Assembly: GCF_000317475.1 (NCBI RefSeq)
Contig: NC_019729.1
Coordinates: forward strand, 5,036,501 to 5,100,500
Length of the DNA stretch: 64,000 bases
Reading direction: 5' to 3'
From: Oscillatoria nigro-viridis PCC 7112
Lineage (GTDB): Bacteria > Cyanobacteriota > Cyanobacteriia > Cyanobacteriales > Microcoleaceae
Of the stretch, positions 54,331-64,000 are shown in pieces (position 1 is the first letter of the stretch; each line of letters starts with the position of its first letter). Under the pieces are notes generated by a model. The model worked only from the letters and a program-made list of their open reading frames with translations, ran no database searches and was not told the DNA's origin. The translations under genes and the position numbers were made by a program.

Positions 54331-54978
54331 CAGCGTATTCCAAGTTTATGAAGTACAGTAGCAGCAGCTTGTTAACCAGTTTTTGAAGTGCTTATTATTC
54401 ACCAAATAAGCGTGCAGTAGCAATTAAAATATCAACCATCTTAGTAGTGGTTGGCGATAACTGACGTAAAAAAGCTTTCAGTTGTGACACCATAATTCTA
54501 TCGGATTAAAGTCCGGAGAATACGGTGACAAATTGAGGATAGTGGCGCCGTTTCCGTTTCAATCAAGGGTTCAATCGCAAGGGTTCAATCGCCGCCCGTT
54601 TGTGGGCTGGGAGATTATTAATTAACTTCGACTGCACATTTTCATATAGTTCAAACGCCAATATTCCCAATATTCTGACAACGATGCTCTCCGGATATTT
54701 TTCTCCCATCTGGGTCAATTCAGTCCGGCGCGAGTTTAACACTCTTTTGGGGCTTCCCCTCTGTTTTCTGGGTTGAACGCGACCAGTCGTTTGTTTGTAT
54801 TTTAAAATTGTTTGAACAAACCCCTTACTAACATCAAATCTGGCGGCTACTTTCCTAATTGATGTATCACCTTGTTCATAGATTTTAACTATTTTCTCAC
54901 GCAACTCGATAGAATAGGGTTTCATTTTTTTCGCTTAGGTACTAAATATAATGTATTATATATACATGGAATTTGCTG
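54331..54978 (-). mobile_element. Deleted IS630-family element
   Basis: A 648-bp element flanked by TA at both ends, with ends CAGCGTATTCCAAGTTTATG and CATGGAATTTGCTG. It disrupts an antitoxin gene. A MITE with the same ends lies at 42146-42270. Confidence 0.82.
54380..54925 (-). pseudogene. IS630 transposase, internally deleted
   Basis: The 5' part (54925 downward) encodes the HTH domain MKPYSIELREKIVKIYEQGD and SIRKVAARFDVSKGFVQTIL. After GEKYPES the frame degrades and much of the catalytic core is missing. The 3' part near 54400-54535 still shows SPYSPDFNPIEL with the last catalytic acidic residue, but in shifted frames. It is not functional. Confidence 0.78.
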
Positions 54979-55457
54979 TATAATCCGCGATCGAAAAACA
55001 TCGCCGCATAACCGCAGCGCGCAATTTAGGGATGATTCACGCTGCGGTTATGCGGCAAATGCGATTGGCTTGATGCTGATAACCTGCCCTGTTTGGCGTG
55101 ACTGCCGAGCCTGGTATATAACTCCCTCAAACGCTTGAAATCTAGTAGTTTGTGGGTGCAAACTGCCCTCATAGCCTATTGGTGCGATCGATCGACTTTA
55201 TCTCATCCTACCGACTGGCGATCGGCAATAAACTTAGTTTATTCTTAATCACCTGTTAAAAGAAGAAAATTTAACGATCGCAGCCTTCGATATTTCACGG
55301 GTTTGAGGGTCTTCTTCAGCACCTTGACAGGGCTGGCGCTTATAACATAGAGTAGAATTTTTGCTCCATCCTAAGAGCGATCGAGTACATCCTAGGCTTG
55401 ACATTGTAAATGTTTTGACTGTTGCTATAAGTTTGAGTTAAACGCATATTTTTATTT
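54979..55457. other. Intergenic region with a perfect 17-bp inverted repeat
   Basis: It contains the palindrome at 55003-55056. Near 55397-55435 there are promoter-like words (TTGACA, TTGTAA then TATAAG 16 bases on) upstream of the acyltransferase. No coding signal. Confidence 0.45.
55003..55056. repeat. Perfect inverted repeat, 17-bp arms
   Basis: GCCGCATAACCGCAGCG and its exact complement are separated by 20 bases (55020-55039). The stem is GC-rich and would form a stable hairpin in RNA or a cruciform. There is no T-run. Confidence 0.8.
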
Positions 55458-56684
55458 ATGAAGTATAATCGATTTCAAGAATTAGATATGATGAGAGGCT
55501 TTGCTGCCTGCTGGGTAGTGGGGGTTCATTTTTGGTATTTCAATTTCTTGCCTCCTTTTTTTGGATACAGCCACTTTTTCGAGTATGCAAAAGTAGTAGG
55601 TCCAGCCTCGACGATTGCTAAGTTTTTTCCCCTACCCTTTAATAGGGTAGGCAATATAGTTTTTGATTTGGTGAATATATTTTTGTTGCTTGGATATCAG
55701 GGAGTTCATATTTTTTTCATTCTCAGTGGGTTTGGACTGGCTTATTCAAGAATTTTAAAACCTGATGAAAGCTGGATAAATTTTATGAGTAAAAAATTTT
55801 TCCGGATCTACCCTACCTACTGGATACTTTTAGCTGTATCTTTGATAATTCCTCGGTTAAGAGCGGATTTATTTTATGGCTACTTTGATTGGTGGTCATT
55901 TTGGAGAAGTTGGATAATTCTCGATAAAGCAATACCATTTTCTTGGTTTATGTTTCCACTAATTCAATTTTATTTGTGTTTCTTTTTGATATTTAAGTTT
56001 TTACAGAAAGTTTCTATCAAACATTTTATTTTAAGTTTTTTTATCCTTAAAGTTACCTATACATTTTTAGTTTTACTGTTAGGATTTAACCTGTTTAAAC
56101 CAATATTGGGCGACATGACTTATCCCGGGTATTTAGCAATTTCAAGGTTATTTGAGTTTTGTTTAGGAATGGCAATGGCAAAGGTTTATGCAAGTAATCC
56201 TACTTTATTAATTAATTACCTAACTAAGCCAGTCACAATAGCCCTAGCAATAATTTTTGAAATGTTGGGTATTATGGGTTCCTTCACATTTTCCAATGAA
56301 ATAAAATTTTTCGGCGTGATTTTACCTGTTGGACTGTCTTTTTATGATGCTTTCATTGGATTTGGCATATTTGTAAGTGTTTTTAATGTTTGTAGAAGTT
56401 TAATGAATTTTTCAGACTTGACAAGGAGATTTTTAACATGGATTTCTAATATTTCCTATGAACTATATTTGACGCAGTTTATAGGGTTAATTGTTATACC
56501 TAAATATTTTACTGTGGTTGTTCGAGGTGAACCTCCACTTTTGACGGCTACCCGTGCTATTTTACTTTATGTATTAATTATTGAAATTGGTATAGTTAAT
56601 GCTTTTTTATTACAAAACCTAACAAACTCGATCACAAGTCGAGTTAGGTTAGCGATGGGTTCCTTTACCTCGGGCATAAAATAA
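55458..56684 (+). CDS. Acyltransferase family 3 membrane protein (OafA/YrhL-like)
   Basis: A 408-residue inner-membrane protein with about ten helices. It starts with the family mark RFQELDMMRGFAACWVVGVH, in which the Arg and His are the conserved pair. FFILSGFGLAYSR follows and then KKFFRIYPTYWILL. The family O-acetylates or acylates carbohydrates on the periplasmic side. It lies 24 bases before the glycosidase gene on the same strand, so the pair may modify a polysaccharide. Confidence 0.9.
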   Translation: MKYNRFQELDMMRGFAACWVVGVHFWYFNFLPPFFGYSHFFEYAKVVGPASTIAKFFPLPFNRVGNIVFDLVNIFLLLGYQGVHIFFILSGFGLAYSRILKPDESWINFMSKKFFRIYPTYWILLAVSLIIPRLRADLFYGYFDWWSFWRSWIILDKAIPFSWFMFPLIQFYLCFFLIFKFLQKVSIKHFILSFFILKVTYTFLVLLLGFNLFKPILGDMTYPGYLAISRLFEFCLGMAMAKVYASNPTLLINYLTKPVTIALAIIFEMLGIMGSFTFSNEIKFFGVILPVGLSFYDAFIGFGIFVSVFNVCRSLMNFSDLTRRFLTWISNISYELYLTQFIGLIVIPKYFTVVVRGEPPLLTATRAILLYVLIIEIGIVNAFLLQNLTNSITSRVRLAMGSFTSGIK

Positions 56685-56708
56685 CCAAAATTAGTAGTTA
56701 ATAATCAC

Positions 56709-58151
56709 GTGTTATCAAAAACTAGAATTCTGAATTTGTTTATAGGCCTTTTAATTGCCCTCAGCCTAGAGTTGTTCATCGGAACGACAACTTTTGCTCA
56801 AAACATCGAAACAATTAAAATTTCCGGTACTGCTGCGGGTGTCAGCACTCGCTACATCGGTGCAGTCGAGGGCAATATCAATTTCGACATCAAAGATTTG
56901 CAAGATTTGGGAATTAATACCTACCGCATTTACGGCGGGATGTCCCGGTGGGAAGCTGAAGACGACGACGGTAAATACGGTTGGCCATCTATTGACGAAA
57001 TTAAGACAAATCCAAATATAATTAATTGGGCGCATTGGGATCGGATTATGACTAATCCACCCCAGGGTAGCGATTATTGGTGGTCGGGACAACCCGGTAC
57101 GGTTTGGCAAGGCAATGCCAAAACTATTTTTAATAGTCTTAAACAAGCAAATATTCGCCCGGTGGTGAGTATTCGGAATGTAGATAGTGGCTGGAAGCCG
57201 AGTTGGGCGCTGCAACTTAATCCGCCGCGCACAGGAGAAGATTGGAACGAGTGGTGGGAACACGTTTTTGCTACGGTTTATTGGCTGAATGTTCGCAATG
57301 ATTACCGCGTTGATGATTGGGAAATTCACAACGAACCGGACAATCGCGATCGGGGTTGGGGCGGGACTAGGGCTGACTATTTTGAATTGGTTAAGGTGGC
57401 AAAAGATGCGATCGACTTTGTTTATAAAACTTATTTGCCCGATCGCACTTACCGCATTCACGGCCCGAAAACCGCAGGCGGCAGCAATTAGCCCGCTAGT
57501 GCTTTGCAGGAAATACCGAATTATTTCGATACAGTCAATGTCCACAACTACGATGCAGATATTTCTAACTACACCCGCAAAGTGCGCGGCTGGATGAACG
57601 GTACTGTCCGCGCTAACTCGCAACTTTGGGTAGGAGAATGGGGAACTTACGAAATTAGCTACGGCGATTTATCTTTAGCTTTAAATTTGATTAAGAATTT
57701 GATTCGAGGTTCCCAACCGGGGGATAATTATATTGATGGCAGTCACATATTCTGTTTGTACGACTGGGGAAAGCTGGGACTGGCGGAAGGTTTGCTAGGG
57801 GACGGGGGAAAACGGCGCGCGGGCTACTATGCTTTGCGGATGGGAATTAGGGCTTTGCAGGGCGGGAAAGCTACCTTTTTTCCTATCACTAACAGTTCGG
57901 ATTTAATGGCAGTTGCAACTCTTGATGCTAGCAAGAATGTTTACTTGCTGGTTGTCAATGACCGAGCAACATCTTACACTGTTAATGCTGATATTTCGGA
58001 GCTGATAAAAACTGGTAATGGCACGGTGCGGGAGTTCAGTTCTCAAACAATGGATGAGGTTGTTGGTAGCTTAAGGCCCAAGGGCGGCAATGCGAGTTTT
58101 GCACTCGCAGGGAACAGCGCTATTCTCATCAAGTTCGATCGCCAGAATTGA
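56709..58151 (+). pseudogene. Exported GH-A-type glycosidase with one in-frame TAG
   Basis: A single frame of 480 codons from GTG 56709, broken only by TAG at 57489-57491 (codon 261, ...TAGGGSN*PASALQEIPNYF). A signal peptide (ILNLFIGLLIALSLELFIGT) is followed by a TIM-barrel-like domain. It has the acid/base Glu in DWEIHNEPDNRDRGW (E209) and a nucleophile Glu candidate in LWVGEWGTYE (E310). A C-terminal beta region closes it. The missing residue is plausibly Trp (TGG to TAG). Both halves are otherwise intact, so it is a recent nonsense mutation, a sequencing error or readthrough. The substrate is unknown; GH39- or GH5-like. Confidence 0.75.
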
Positions 58152-58700
58152 AGCTCAAATCCTCTGGGTCATAATTGGGATAAGATAGAATTAGTTATGC
58201 TCAGAATTATTTATTTTCTGCGTGTTTAGCCCTGGAACCCTGGAACCCTGGAACCCTCTAACCCCTAATTGCACAGTTGCCATACCTAAGTCGTCCTGTT
58301 GTGATTCCCCTCCTGTCGCTGGTAAATTGGTAGGGTGCAGGTATCTTGCCTCAAACAGAATGCGAGCGAGAGTTCCGTTGAGGGGCAGAAAGTAGGGTGC
58401 AGTCCAGACAATCGTAGAAATTCTTGCTCGTAAACCCGCAGCAGTTAGGCTGGGCGAGGAATTACCCGCCCGCCTTCATGTCCGCCCTCTGGCAGATAGC
58501 ATTGGTTCTGAAAGTCAGAAGCCGTCAATTATCAGGATATGGCACGGAATTAATTTTAAATGCCAATATGCTGGAAGTATGGGTGAGTTGAATCGTACAG
58601 AAACTTTGAGCGCGCTTGGAAATCTCGCGGGTAAAGCCTCTCAATCAACTTGCTGCCCGCTTTTCGGATTTTTCCAACAAATATCCTCTTATGTCCCCTG
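58152..58700. other. Intergenic region with a tandem repeat
   Basis: About 550 bases without a supported gene. 58230-58257 is CCCTGGAA repeated 3.5 times. Several short open frames have no recognisable content. The promoter of the giant kinase is presumably here. Confidence 0.45.
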
Positions 58701-61700
58701 ATGTTTATTCCCTCCCTCAGTCAGGTCATCAACCGCAATCCCCTCACTGTCACCCCTGAGACGCCCGTAGAAAAGGCGATCGAGCTGATGAGTAGCACAG
58801 GAGCCAGTTACGTCCTCGTGGTAGAACCGCGCGGGAATTCTCAACTCGGAAATCCCGCGAACGGGACTTCCCCACAATTGCGGGAACAGTCGGGTTTCTA
58901 CAAGGGTGTACCGCACGCGGTACACGCAGGAGGCAACGGGCTGCGTCTCAACGGCTCAAAAGCTCCCGATGCGGGCGGCCAGACAGTGCTGGGGATTTTT
59001 ACAACGCGAGATGTCGTACAGCTAAATTCGATCGGCGCTGCTTTGAGGGGATTTGCGATCGAGCAAATCATGATCAGAACCGTAACTGTAGCCCGAGAAT
59101 CGGAAATTCCCGACTTTTTTGCCTTAGCAAATCTGCTGGAGAAAAATCAGATCGGCCATTTGCCCGTCGTCAGCGAGGCTGAAGAACTTGTCGGTTTAAT
59201 TAGCTCTCAAAGCTTGGTGCAAATGTTGCAGGGAATTGGGGAATCGACACCAAAAGCAATTAGCAGCGGTTCGCCACCTGCGACTTTCGCGTTCCCTCCG
59301 CCGCTGCCAATTCTGCATCAGAAAGTAGAGCTACCTGCAAATTTAATTAAACTTTATCAAATCCCTCAAATAGCAGCCTCGCGAATAATTCACGCTCCTG
59401 CTAATTCTTCGGTTCGCTATTTGGCGCAACTGATGTTTAGACACAATGTTAGTTATGTATTAATCACTGAAACCCCCGATCAACACTCGACAGCAGCGGC
59501 TCACAATTCCAAATTTACAAATCCCAACATTCACAAACTGGTTGGGGTGGTAAGTTCGCGGGATATCGTGCAGTTGCAGGCCCTGGGAAGAGACTCTAAC
59601 AAAATTAAAGCGGGAGCAATTTGCAGCAGTTCGCCGCCGCTGGTGCGATCGCACTCTACCCTCGAAGCAGCCGTCGCGCTGCTGCAAAAACACTACTGCC
59701 AGTTGCCTTTATTAGTCATCAACGAAACAAATCACCCGATCGGGATTATCAATCCTAAAACTATCCTTTTACAAGCGCTGGATTCAAAATCTCTGCATTC
59801 TGGCTTGATCGCTTTGCAGCGCCAGCTAGAATCTAGCCACGCTCAATACAAAAAACTCTCAGCAGAAATACAGCGAACGGCAGCAAATAGCCACGAGATG
59901 GCTGAAATTTCTCGCGACAGTTTCGTAGAGGGGTCAAATCTCCCCCCTGCTGTCAACAATCAGGGGATTTGGGACTGGAATCTCGAAACAGATGAGTTTT
60001 TTTATTCGGCGCGGTGGCAAGAAATGCTGGGCTACCAAGAAGGGGAAATCTCGAATCGCCGATCGGAATGGTGGAGTCGCATCCACCGAGATGATATTGA
60101 CTCGGTAAAGGCAGCTTTAGAAGAACACTTCGCCCAAAAGACACCGGATTTTGCAGCAGAATATCGGATGTACTGTAAAGACGGCAGCACTATCTGGGTG
60201 CTGAACCGAGGTCAAGTTTTACGCAGCGCTACCGGCAAACCGCTGCGGGTAGTAGGAACTCATACAGATATTACTCTAAACAAGGAGTTTGAAGTCAAAA
60301 ACCGCGATCGCGATCGAGAACAATTCCATCTATTTGACTCTTTGAAAGCAACAGTAATTTTCCACATAGATGTGGCGGGAGTTTGGAAATTTCTCAACCG
60401 CGCTTGGACGGAAATTACGAATTTTTCGGTTTCCGAAAGTTTGCAAACTAATTTTTTAGATTGGGTGCATCCAGATGAGCGCGAGCAATGTGCACATCTA
60501 TTCGAGTCTTTGCTGTCCGGGAAGTCGGAATTTGAACGGCGAGAACTGCGATTTAAGTCCAAGCCTGGTTCGGAGAAAAACTCCTTGGGAATTCACAGTA
60601 ATTCCGGCTTTGTTTCCGTGGAACTATTTGCCCAAGTCCGGCGGAATTCGCAAGGCGAAATAGCGGGAATTTTCGGGACTTTGCACGATGTCTGCAACCG
60701 CCTCGAAGGAGTGGAGGAACTGCGGGAAAGCGAGCGGGCAATTCGATCGCTCTACGAAGTAATGGTGAGCTCGGAAGGCTCTTTTGACGATCGAACGATC
60801 CGGTTGCTGGCAATGGGCTGCAGTCAGTTTGGGATGGATATCGGGCTGTTGGGCAGGGTTTTGGGCGATCGCTACGAAGTGATTGCGGCTTATGTACCGG
60901 AAGATTTTCCCTTTGGATTTGCTAAAGGAGACGGTTTTGCTTTGAGCAGAACCTTTGAGCGAGAGGTTTTGCGATCGAGCGAACCTATTTCTGTCGAATC
61001 AGCAGGCACTACTCAGTGGCGCAACCACCCCGCTTACAGCGTCCGCAAGTTGGAGGCTTTTGTGGGGACGAGGGTAATAGTGCAAGGGCGAGTTTTTGGC
61101 ACTTTGAGCTTTACTTCCCGCACCACTAAATCTCCTTTTAAACCGCTGAATTTTGAAATTTTAAAGTTGATGGGCAATTACATCGGTGCAGAAATTGCCC
61201 GCGAAGAGCGAGAGCGAACTTTGCAACGTCAGTACCAGCGCGTTTTACTACTCAAACAAATTACTCAAAAAGTGCGATCGACCTTAGACACTCAAGAAAT
61301 TTTTCAAACTACCGCCACCCAAATCGGCCGCGTATTTGGTGTCAATCGCTGTACAATTCACACCTATCTTTCCGAACCTTATCCCCACCTTCCTTGCGTC
61401 GCCGAATACTTAGAACCCGGTCACGAATCGGCTTTAGATTTAGAACTTTCTGTCACTTATAACCCCTACACAGAAAAACTCCTCGCTGAGGATATAGCCC
61501 TGGCATCTCCCGATGTGTTTGCCGATCCTTTGCTGGAATCTTCGGTGCCGATGTGCCGCCGCATCGGATTAAAATCTATGTTGGCTGTTCGCACTTCCTA
61601 TCAAGGAGAACCGAATGGAATTATTACTTTGCACCAGTGCGATGCAACTCGCCAGTGGAATCCCGACGAAATTGAACTATTAGAAGATGTTGCCGCTCAA

Positions 61701-64000
61701 GTTGGAATTACCTTAGCTCAAGCACAACTCTTAGAAACGGAAGTTCAGCGACAGCGACAGTTAGCAGAGCAAAATGAAGCTTTGGAGCACGCGCGACAAG
61801 CGGCGGAAGTTGCTAACAGAGCTAAGAGCGAATTTTTAGCGACTATGAGTCACGAAATCCGCACTCCGATGAATGCGGTAATCGGGATGACGGGCTTGCT
61901 GCTGGATATGGAACTAACTCCAGAACAGCGGGATTTTGTGGAGACAATTCGTACCAGCGGCGATGCTTTGCTGACTATTATTAACGATATCCTCGACTTT
62001 TCCAAGATTGAATCTGGAAAATTGGATTTGGAACGCAGCCCCTTCGAGCTGCAAAACTGTATAGAAGAATCTCTGGAATTATTGGCTCCGAGAGCATCAG
62101 AAAAAGGTTTAGAGCTGGCTTACTTTATTGATGATTCTGTTCCGAAAAACATTTTAGGAGATGTCACGAGGCTGCGCCAAATTTTGGTAAATCTGCTGGG
62201 CAATGCAGTTAAGTTTACAGAATCTGGAGAAATTGTGGTGTGCTGTACGGCTAGGAAAATTGAACAGATAGCTGCTAATAGTTCGCCGGAAAAAATTAAT
62301 ATTCTAGAGCCACAACCGCTATTAATTAACCAGGGAGAGTTGGCACGCAGGAGACAATACGAGATTCAATTTGCTGTCCAAGATACGGGAATTGGCATTC
62401 CGCCAGACCGGATGGATCGCCTGTTTAAAGCTTTTTCGCAGGTGGATGCTTCGACAACGCGACATTACGGCGGGACGGGTTTGGGACTGGCTATCAGCCA
62501 GCGTTTGAGCGATATGATGGGCGGTACAATGTGGGTTGTCAGCCAGGTAAGTCCGGGAAGTTCTAAGTCTCAACCGGGAGTTTCTGCGATCGGACAAAGT
62601 ATCGCTGGAAGGTCGCCTGCAGAATTTACTCCGCCGTCGATATCGGGTTCGGGTTCGATTTTTTATTTCACGGTGACTGCTGAAGCGAATGACATCCGGG
62701 CTGAGGAAAAAAGACCCGAATTTGCCGCTGGTAAGCGCTTGTTAATTGTTGAGCATCATGCCATTAACCGGCAAGTTTTGATCCGGCAGGCAGAGTCTTG
62801 GGGAATGATACCCGTGGCTGTAACTTCGGGTGCTGAGGCTTTGGAAATTATCAAAGGAAACTCGCCGCTCGATTTAGCTATTTTGGCGATGAATCTACCA
62901 GATATGGACGGTGTGGCTTTGGCTGTGGAGATTCGGAAATTTGAGCTGAGCAATTTGTCGGGCGACGATGGTATCAATCCGAATGTCATCAAAGTTAAAA
63001 ACCCGCGCAAAATAGCACTACCTTTGGTGCTGTTTACTTATTTAAGTAAGGCAGAAGTGTGGAAAAAACTTGAAACTACAGAAGTACATTTTTCTGCTTT
63101 TTTAACTAAGCCTTTAAAACAGTCCCAGTTTTATAATGTGTTGCTGCAAGTTTTTGGATATGTTACTGGCAGAAGCGGCCGGGGAGAAGTTTCAAATGTG
63201 GTGACTGTGACTTCGGGATTGAAGTATTTTGAAAATTCTCAAGAACAGCACCGCGTGCAGCGGACGCCTGCTGTTTTGAGGCAGGTTGCGGCGAATTCAG
63301 CCGGACAGGATGCAACTAATTCTAGTCAGATTCGGATTTTGCTGGCTGAGGACAATGTGGTGAATCAAAAAGTCGCTACGCATTTACTCGACAGGATAGG
63401 ATATCGGGCTGATATTGCGGCTAATGGGTTGGAGGTTTTGGAGGCCCTGAAGCGGCAATCTTACGATGTTGTGCTGATGGATGTGCAGATGCCGAACATG
63501 GATGGGTTGGAAGCGACGCGCCGCATTTGTCAGGAATGGCCGGCTAACAAGAAGCCGAGAATTATTGCGATGACTGCTAATGCGATGCAGGGCGATCGCG
63601 AAAAGTGTCTGGCAGCAGGTATGGACGATTATATTACTAAGCCGGTACGCCGGGAAGAGTTGGCGATCGCCTTGAGCAAATGCTCACCTCTGAATCGGGA
63701 TGAATTGGATGCGGTTACTGAGCAAAACAATCAAGATATTTCTAATCGCATTGACAGTGATGCTGCGACATCTTCGAGCGTTCAACCGGGAGCCGATTCG
63801 CCGATTGATTTTCATATTTTGCAGAATCTCCGCGAGCTAGACGATGAGGAAGACCCAGATTTTTTGGGCGAGCTGATTAAGATATATTTGGTAGACGCAC
63901 CGCAACATTTAGAAACTATTAAGGAGGCTATTTTTCTCGGAGATGCTGATAGTTTGAAGCTGGCTTCTCACACGCTGAAGTCGAGCAGCGCCAATTTAGG
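58701..64000 (+). CDS. Giant hybrid histidine kinase: CBS-PAS-GAF-HK-pseudoREC-REC-HPt (partial)
   Basis: An uninterrupted frame of at least 1766 codons from ATG 58701, running off the window. Order: CBS repeats (1-175 and about 225-365, [34 protein letters not shown]), PAS (about 420-525, [20 protein letters not shown]), and a second PAS (545-680). Two GAF domains follow (690-835 and 850-1015). HisKA has [16 protein letters not shown] (His 1051). HATPase shows [20 protein letters not shown] and [11 protein letters not shown] first receiver near 1345-1480 is degenerate ([19 protein letters not shown] with Ala for the acceptor Asp). A second, near 1545-1665, is canonical ([19 protein letters not shown]). 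HPt begins near 1725, with phospho-His in [12 protein letters not shown] (1757). The CBS modules may sense adenine nucleotides. Confidence 0.92.
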   Translation, partial: MFIPSLSQVINRNPLTVTPETPVEKAIELMSSTGASYVLVVEPRGNSQLGNPANGTSPQLREQSGFYKGVPHAVHAGGNGLRLNGSKAPDAGGQTVLGIFTTRDVVQLNSIGAALRGFAIEQIMIRTVTVARESEIPDFFALANLLEKNQIGHLPVVSEAEELVGLISSQSLVQMLQGIGESTPKAISSGSPPATFAFPPPLPILHQKVELPANLIKLYQIPQIAASRIIHAPANSSVRYLAQLMFRHNVSYVLITETPDQHSTAAAHNSKFTNPNIHKLVGVVSSRDIVQLQALGRDSNKIKAGAICSSSPPLVRSHSTLEAAVALLQKHYCQLPLLVINETNHPIGIINPKTILLQALDSKSLHSGLIALQRQLESSHAQYKKLSAEIQRTAANSHEMAEISRDSFVEGSNLPPAVNNQGIWDWNLETDEFFYSARWQEMLGYQEGEISNRRSEWWSRIHRDDIDSVKAALEEHFAQKTPDFAAEYRMYCKDGSTIWVLNRGQVLRSATGKPLRVVGTHTDITLNKEFEVKNRDRDREQFHLFDSLKATVIFHIDVAGVWKFLNRAWTEITNFSVSESLQTNFLDWVHPDEREQCAHLFESLLSGKSEFERRELRFKSKPGSEKNSLGIHSNSGFVSVELFAQVRRNSQGEIAGIFGTLHDVCNRLEGVEELRESERAIRSLYEVMVSSEGSFDDRTIRLLAMGCSQFGMDIGLLGRVLGDRYEVIAAYVPEDFPFGFAKGDGFALSRTFEREVLRSSEPISVESAGTTQWRNHPAYSVRKLEAFVGTRVIVQGRVFGTLSFTSRTTKSPFKPLNFEILKLMGNYIGAEIAREERERTLQRQYQRVLLLKQITQKVRSTLDTQEIFQTTATQIGRVFGVNRCTIHTYLSEPYPHLPCVAEYLEPGHESALDLELSVTYNPYTEKLLAEDIALASPDVFADPLLESSVPMCRRIGLKSMLAVRTSYQGEPNGIITLHQCDATRQWNPDEIELLEDVAAQVGITLAQAQLLETEVQRQRQLAEQNEALEHARQAAEVANRAKSEFLATMSHEIRTPMNAVIGMTGLLLDMELTPEQRDFVETIRTSGDALLTIINDILDFSKIESGKLDLERSPFELQNCIEESLELLAPRASEKGLELAYFIDDSVPKNILGDVTRLRQILVNLLGNAVKFTESGEIVVCCTARKIEQIAANSSPEKINILEPQPLLINQGELARRRQYEIQFAVQDTGIGIPPDRMDRLFKAFSQVDASTTRHYGGTGLGLAISQRLSDMMGGTMWVVSQVSPGSSKSQPGVSAIGQSIAGRSPAEFTPPSISGSGSIFYFTVTAEANDIRAEEKRPEFAAGKRLLIVEHHAINRQVLIRQAESWGMIPVAVTSGAEALEIIKGNSPLDLAILAMNLPDMDGVALAVEIRKFELSNLSGDDGINPNVIKVKNPRKIALPLVLFTYLSKAEVWKKLETTEVHFSAFLTKPLKQSQFYNVLLQVFGYVTGRSGRGEVSNVVTVTSGLKYFENSQEQHRVQRTPAVLRQVAANSAGQDATNSSQIRILLAEDNVVNQKVATHLLDRIGYRADIAANGLEVLEALKRQSYDVVLMDVQMPNMDGLEATRRICQEWPANKKPRIIAMTANAMQGDREKCLAAGMDDYITKPVRREELAIALSKCSPLNRDELDAVTEQNNQDISNRIDSDAATSSSVQPGADSPIDFHILQNLRELDDEEDPDFLGELIKIYLVDAPQHLETIKEAIFLGDADSLKLASHTLKSSSANL

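Overview
The window comes from a filamentous cyanobacterium, most likely of the Microcoleus/Oscillatoria type. The palindrome GCGATCGC and its GATCGC halves recur throughout. Several families are typical of cyanobacteria: a Wzc-type copolymerase, CbiD next to GuaA, a TIGR04376-like coiled-coil protein and multi-PAS/GAF hybrid kinases. Intergenic DNA is full of short tandem heptamers and MITE-like hairpins. No species can be fixed from sequence alone, and I found no tRNA, rRNA or CRISPR array.

Layout. 1-5352: signalling genes, comprising a decayed histidine kinase, an intact REC-PAS-PAS-GAF-HK-REC kinase, a small coiled-coil protein and a stand-alone receiver. 5678-25808: a 20-kb exopolysaccharide locus. 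It holds a Wzc-like copolymerase/kinase, a Wza-like export protein, a Wzy-like polymerase, a pyruvyl transferase, a Wzx flippase, seven glycosyltransferase-like genes, a sugar-nucleotide epimerase and a WecG/TagA-type transferase. An IS630 element and a glycosyltransferase stub show past rearrangement, and a ~110-bp tandem duplication sits at the epimerase/WecG junction. 25922-29307: a junk zone with a palindromic MITE, two opposed IS5-type copies and a truncated IS1182-type transposase.

29445-31338: a rhodanese, a Cys-repeat exported protein and rpsD. 31604-35780: a three-gene minus-strand cluster of a DUF2235 hydrolase, a cyclooxygenase-like haem dioxygenase and a catalase-like haem protein. 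I read this as a possible bacterial oxylipin pathway (lipid cleavage, dioxygenation, hydroperoxide conversion), and it is the most interesting system here. 36544-41826: an MFS transporter, cbiD and guaA. 42146-45122: a MITE, a small conserved protein, a TnpB-only IS605-type element and a pirin.

45474-53347: a TIGR04376-like protein, a GspC/PilP-like membrane protein, a prokaryotic pentameric ligand-gated channel homologue, an ABC-F ATPase, and a periplasmic solute-binding domain fused to C-terminal membrane helices. That last gene is flanked by two decayed copies of the same XRE/HigA-like antitoxin gene; one is cut by a deleted IS630 copy whose ends match the MITE at 42146. 55458-58151: an acyltransferase and a GH-A-type glycosidase interrupted by one amber codon. 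58701-64000: a giant CBS-PAS-GAF hybrid kinase with one degenerate and one canonical receiver and an HPt domain, running off the window end.

Several genes (the first kinase, both IS630 copies, the IS5 copies, the glycosidase) carry single nonsense codons or frameshifts. These may be true decay or base-calling errors, and raw reads would decide.
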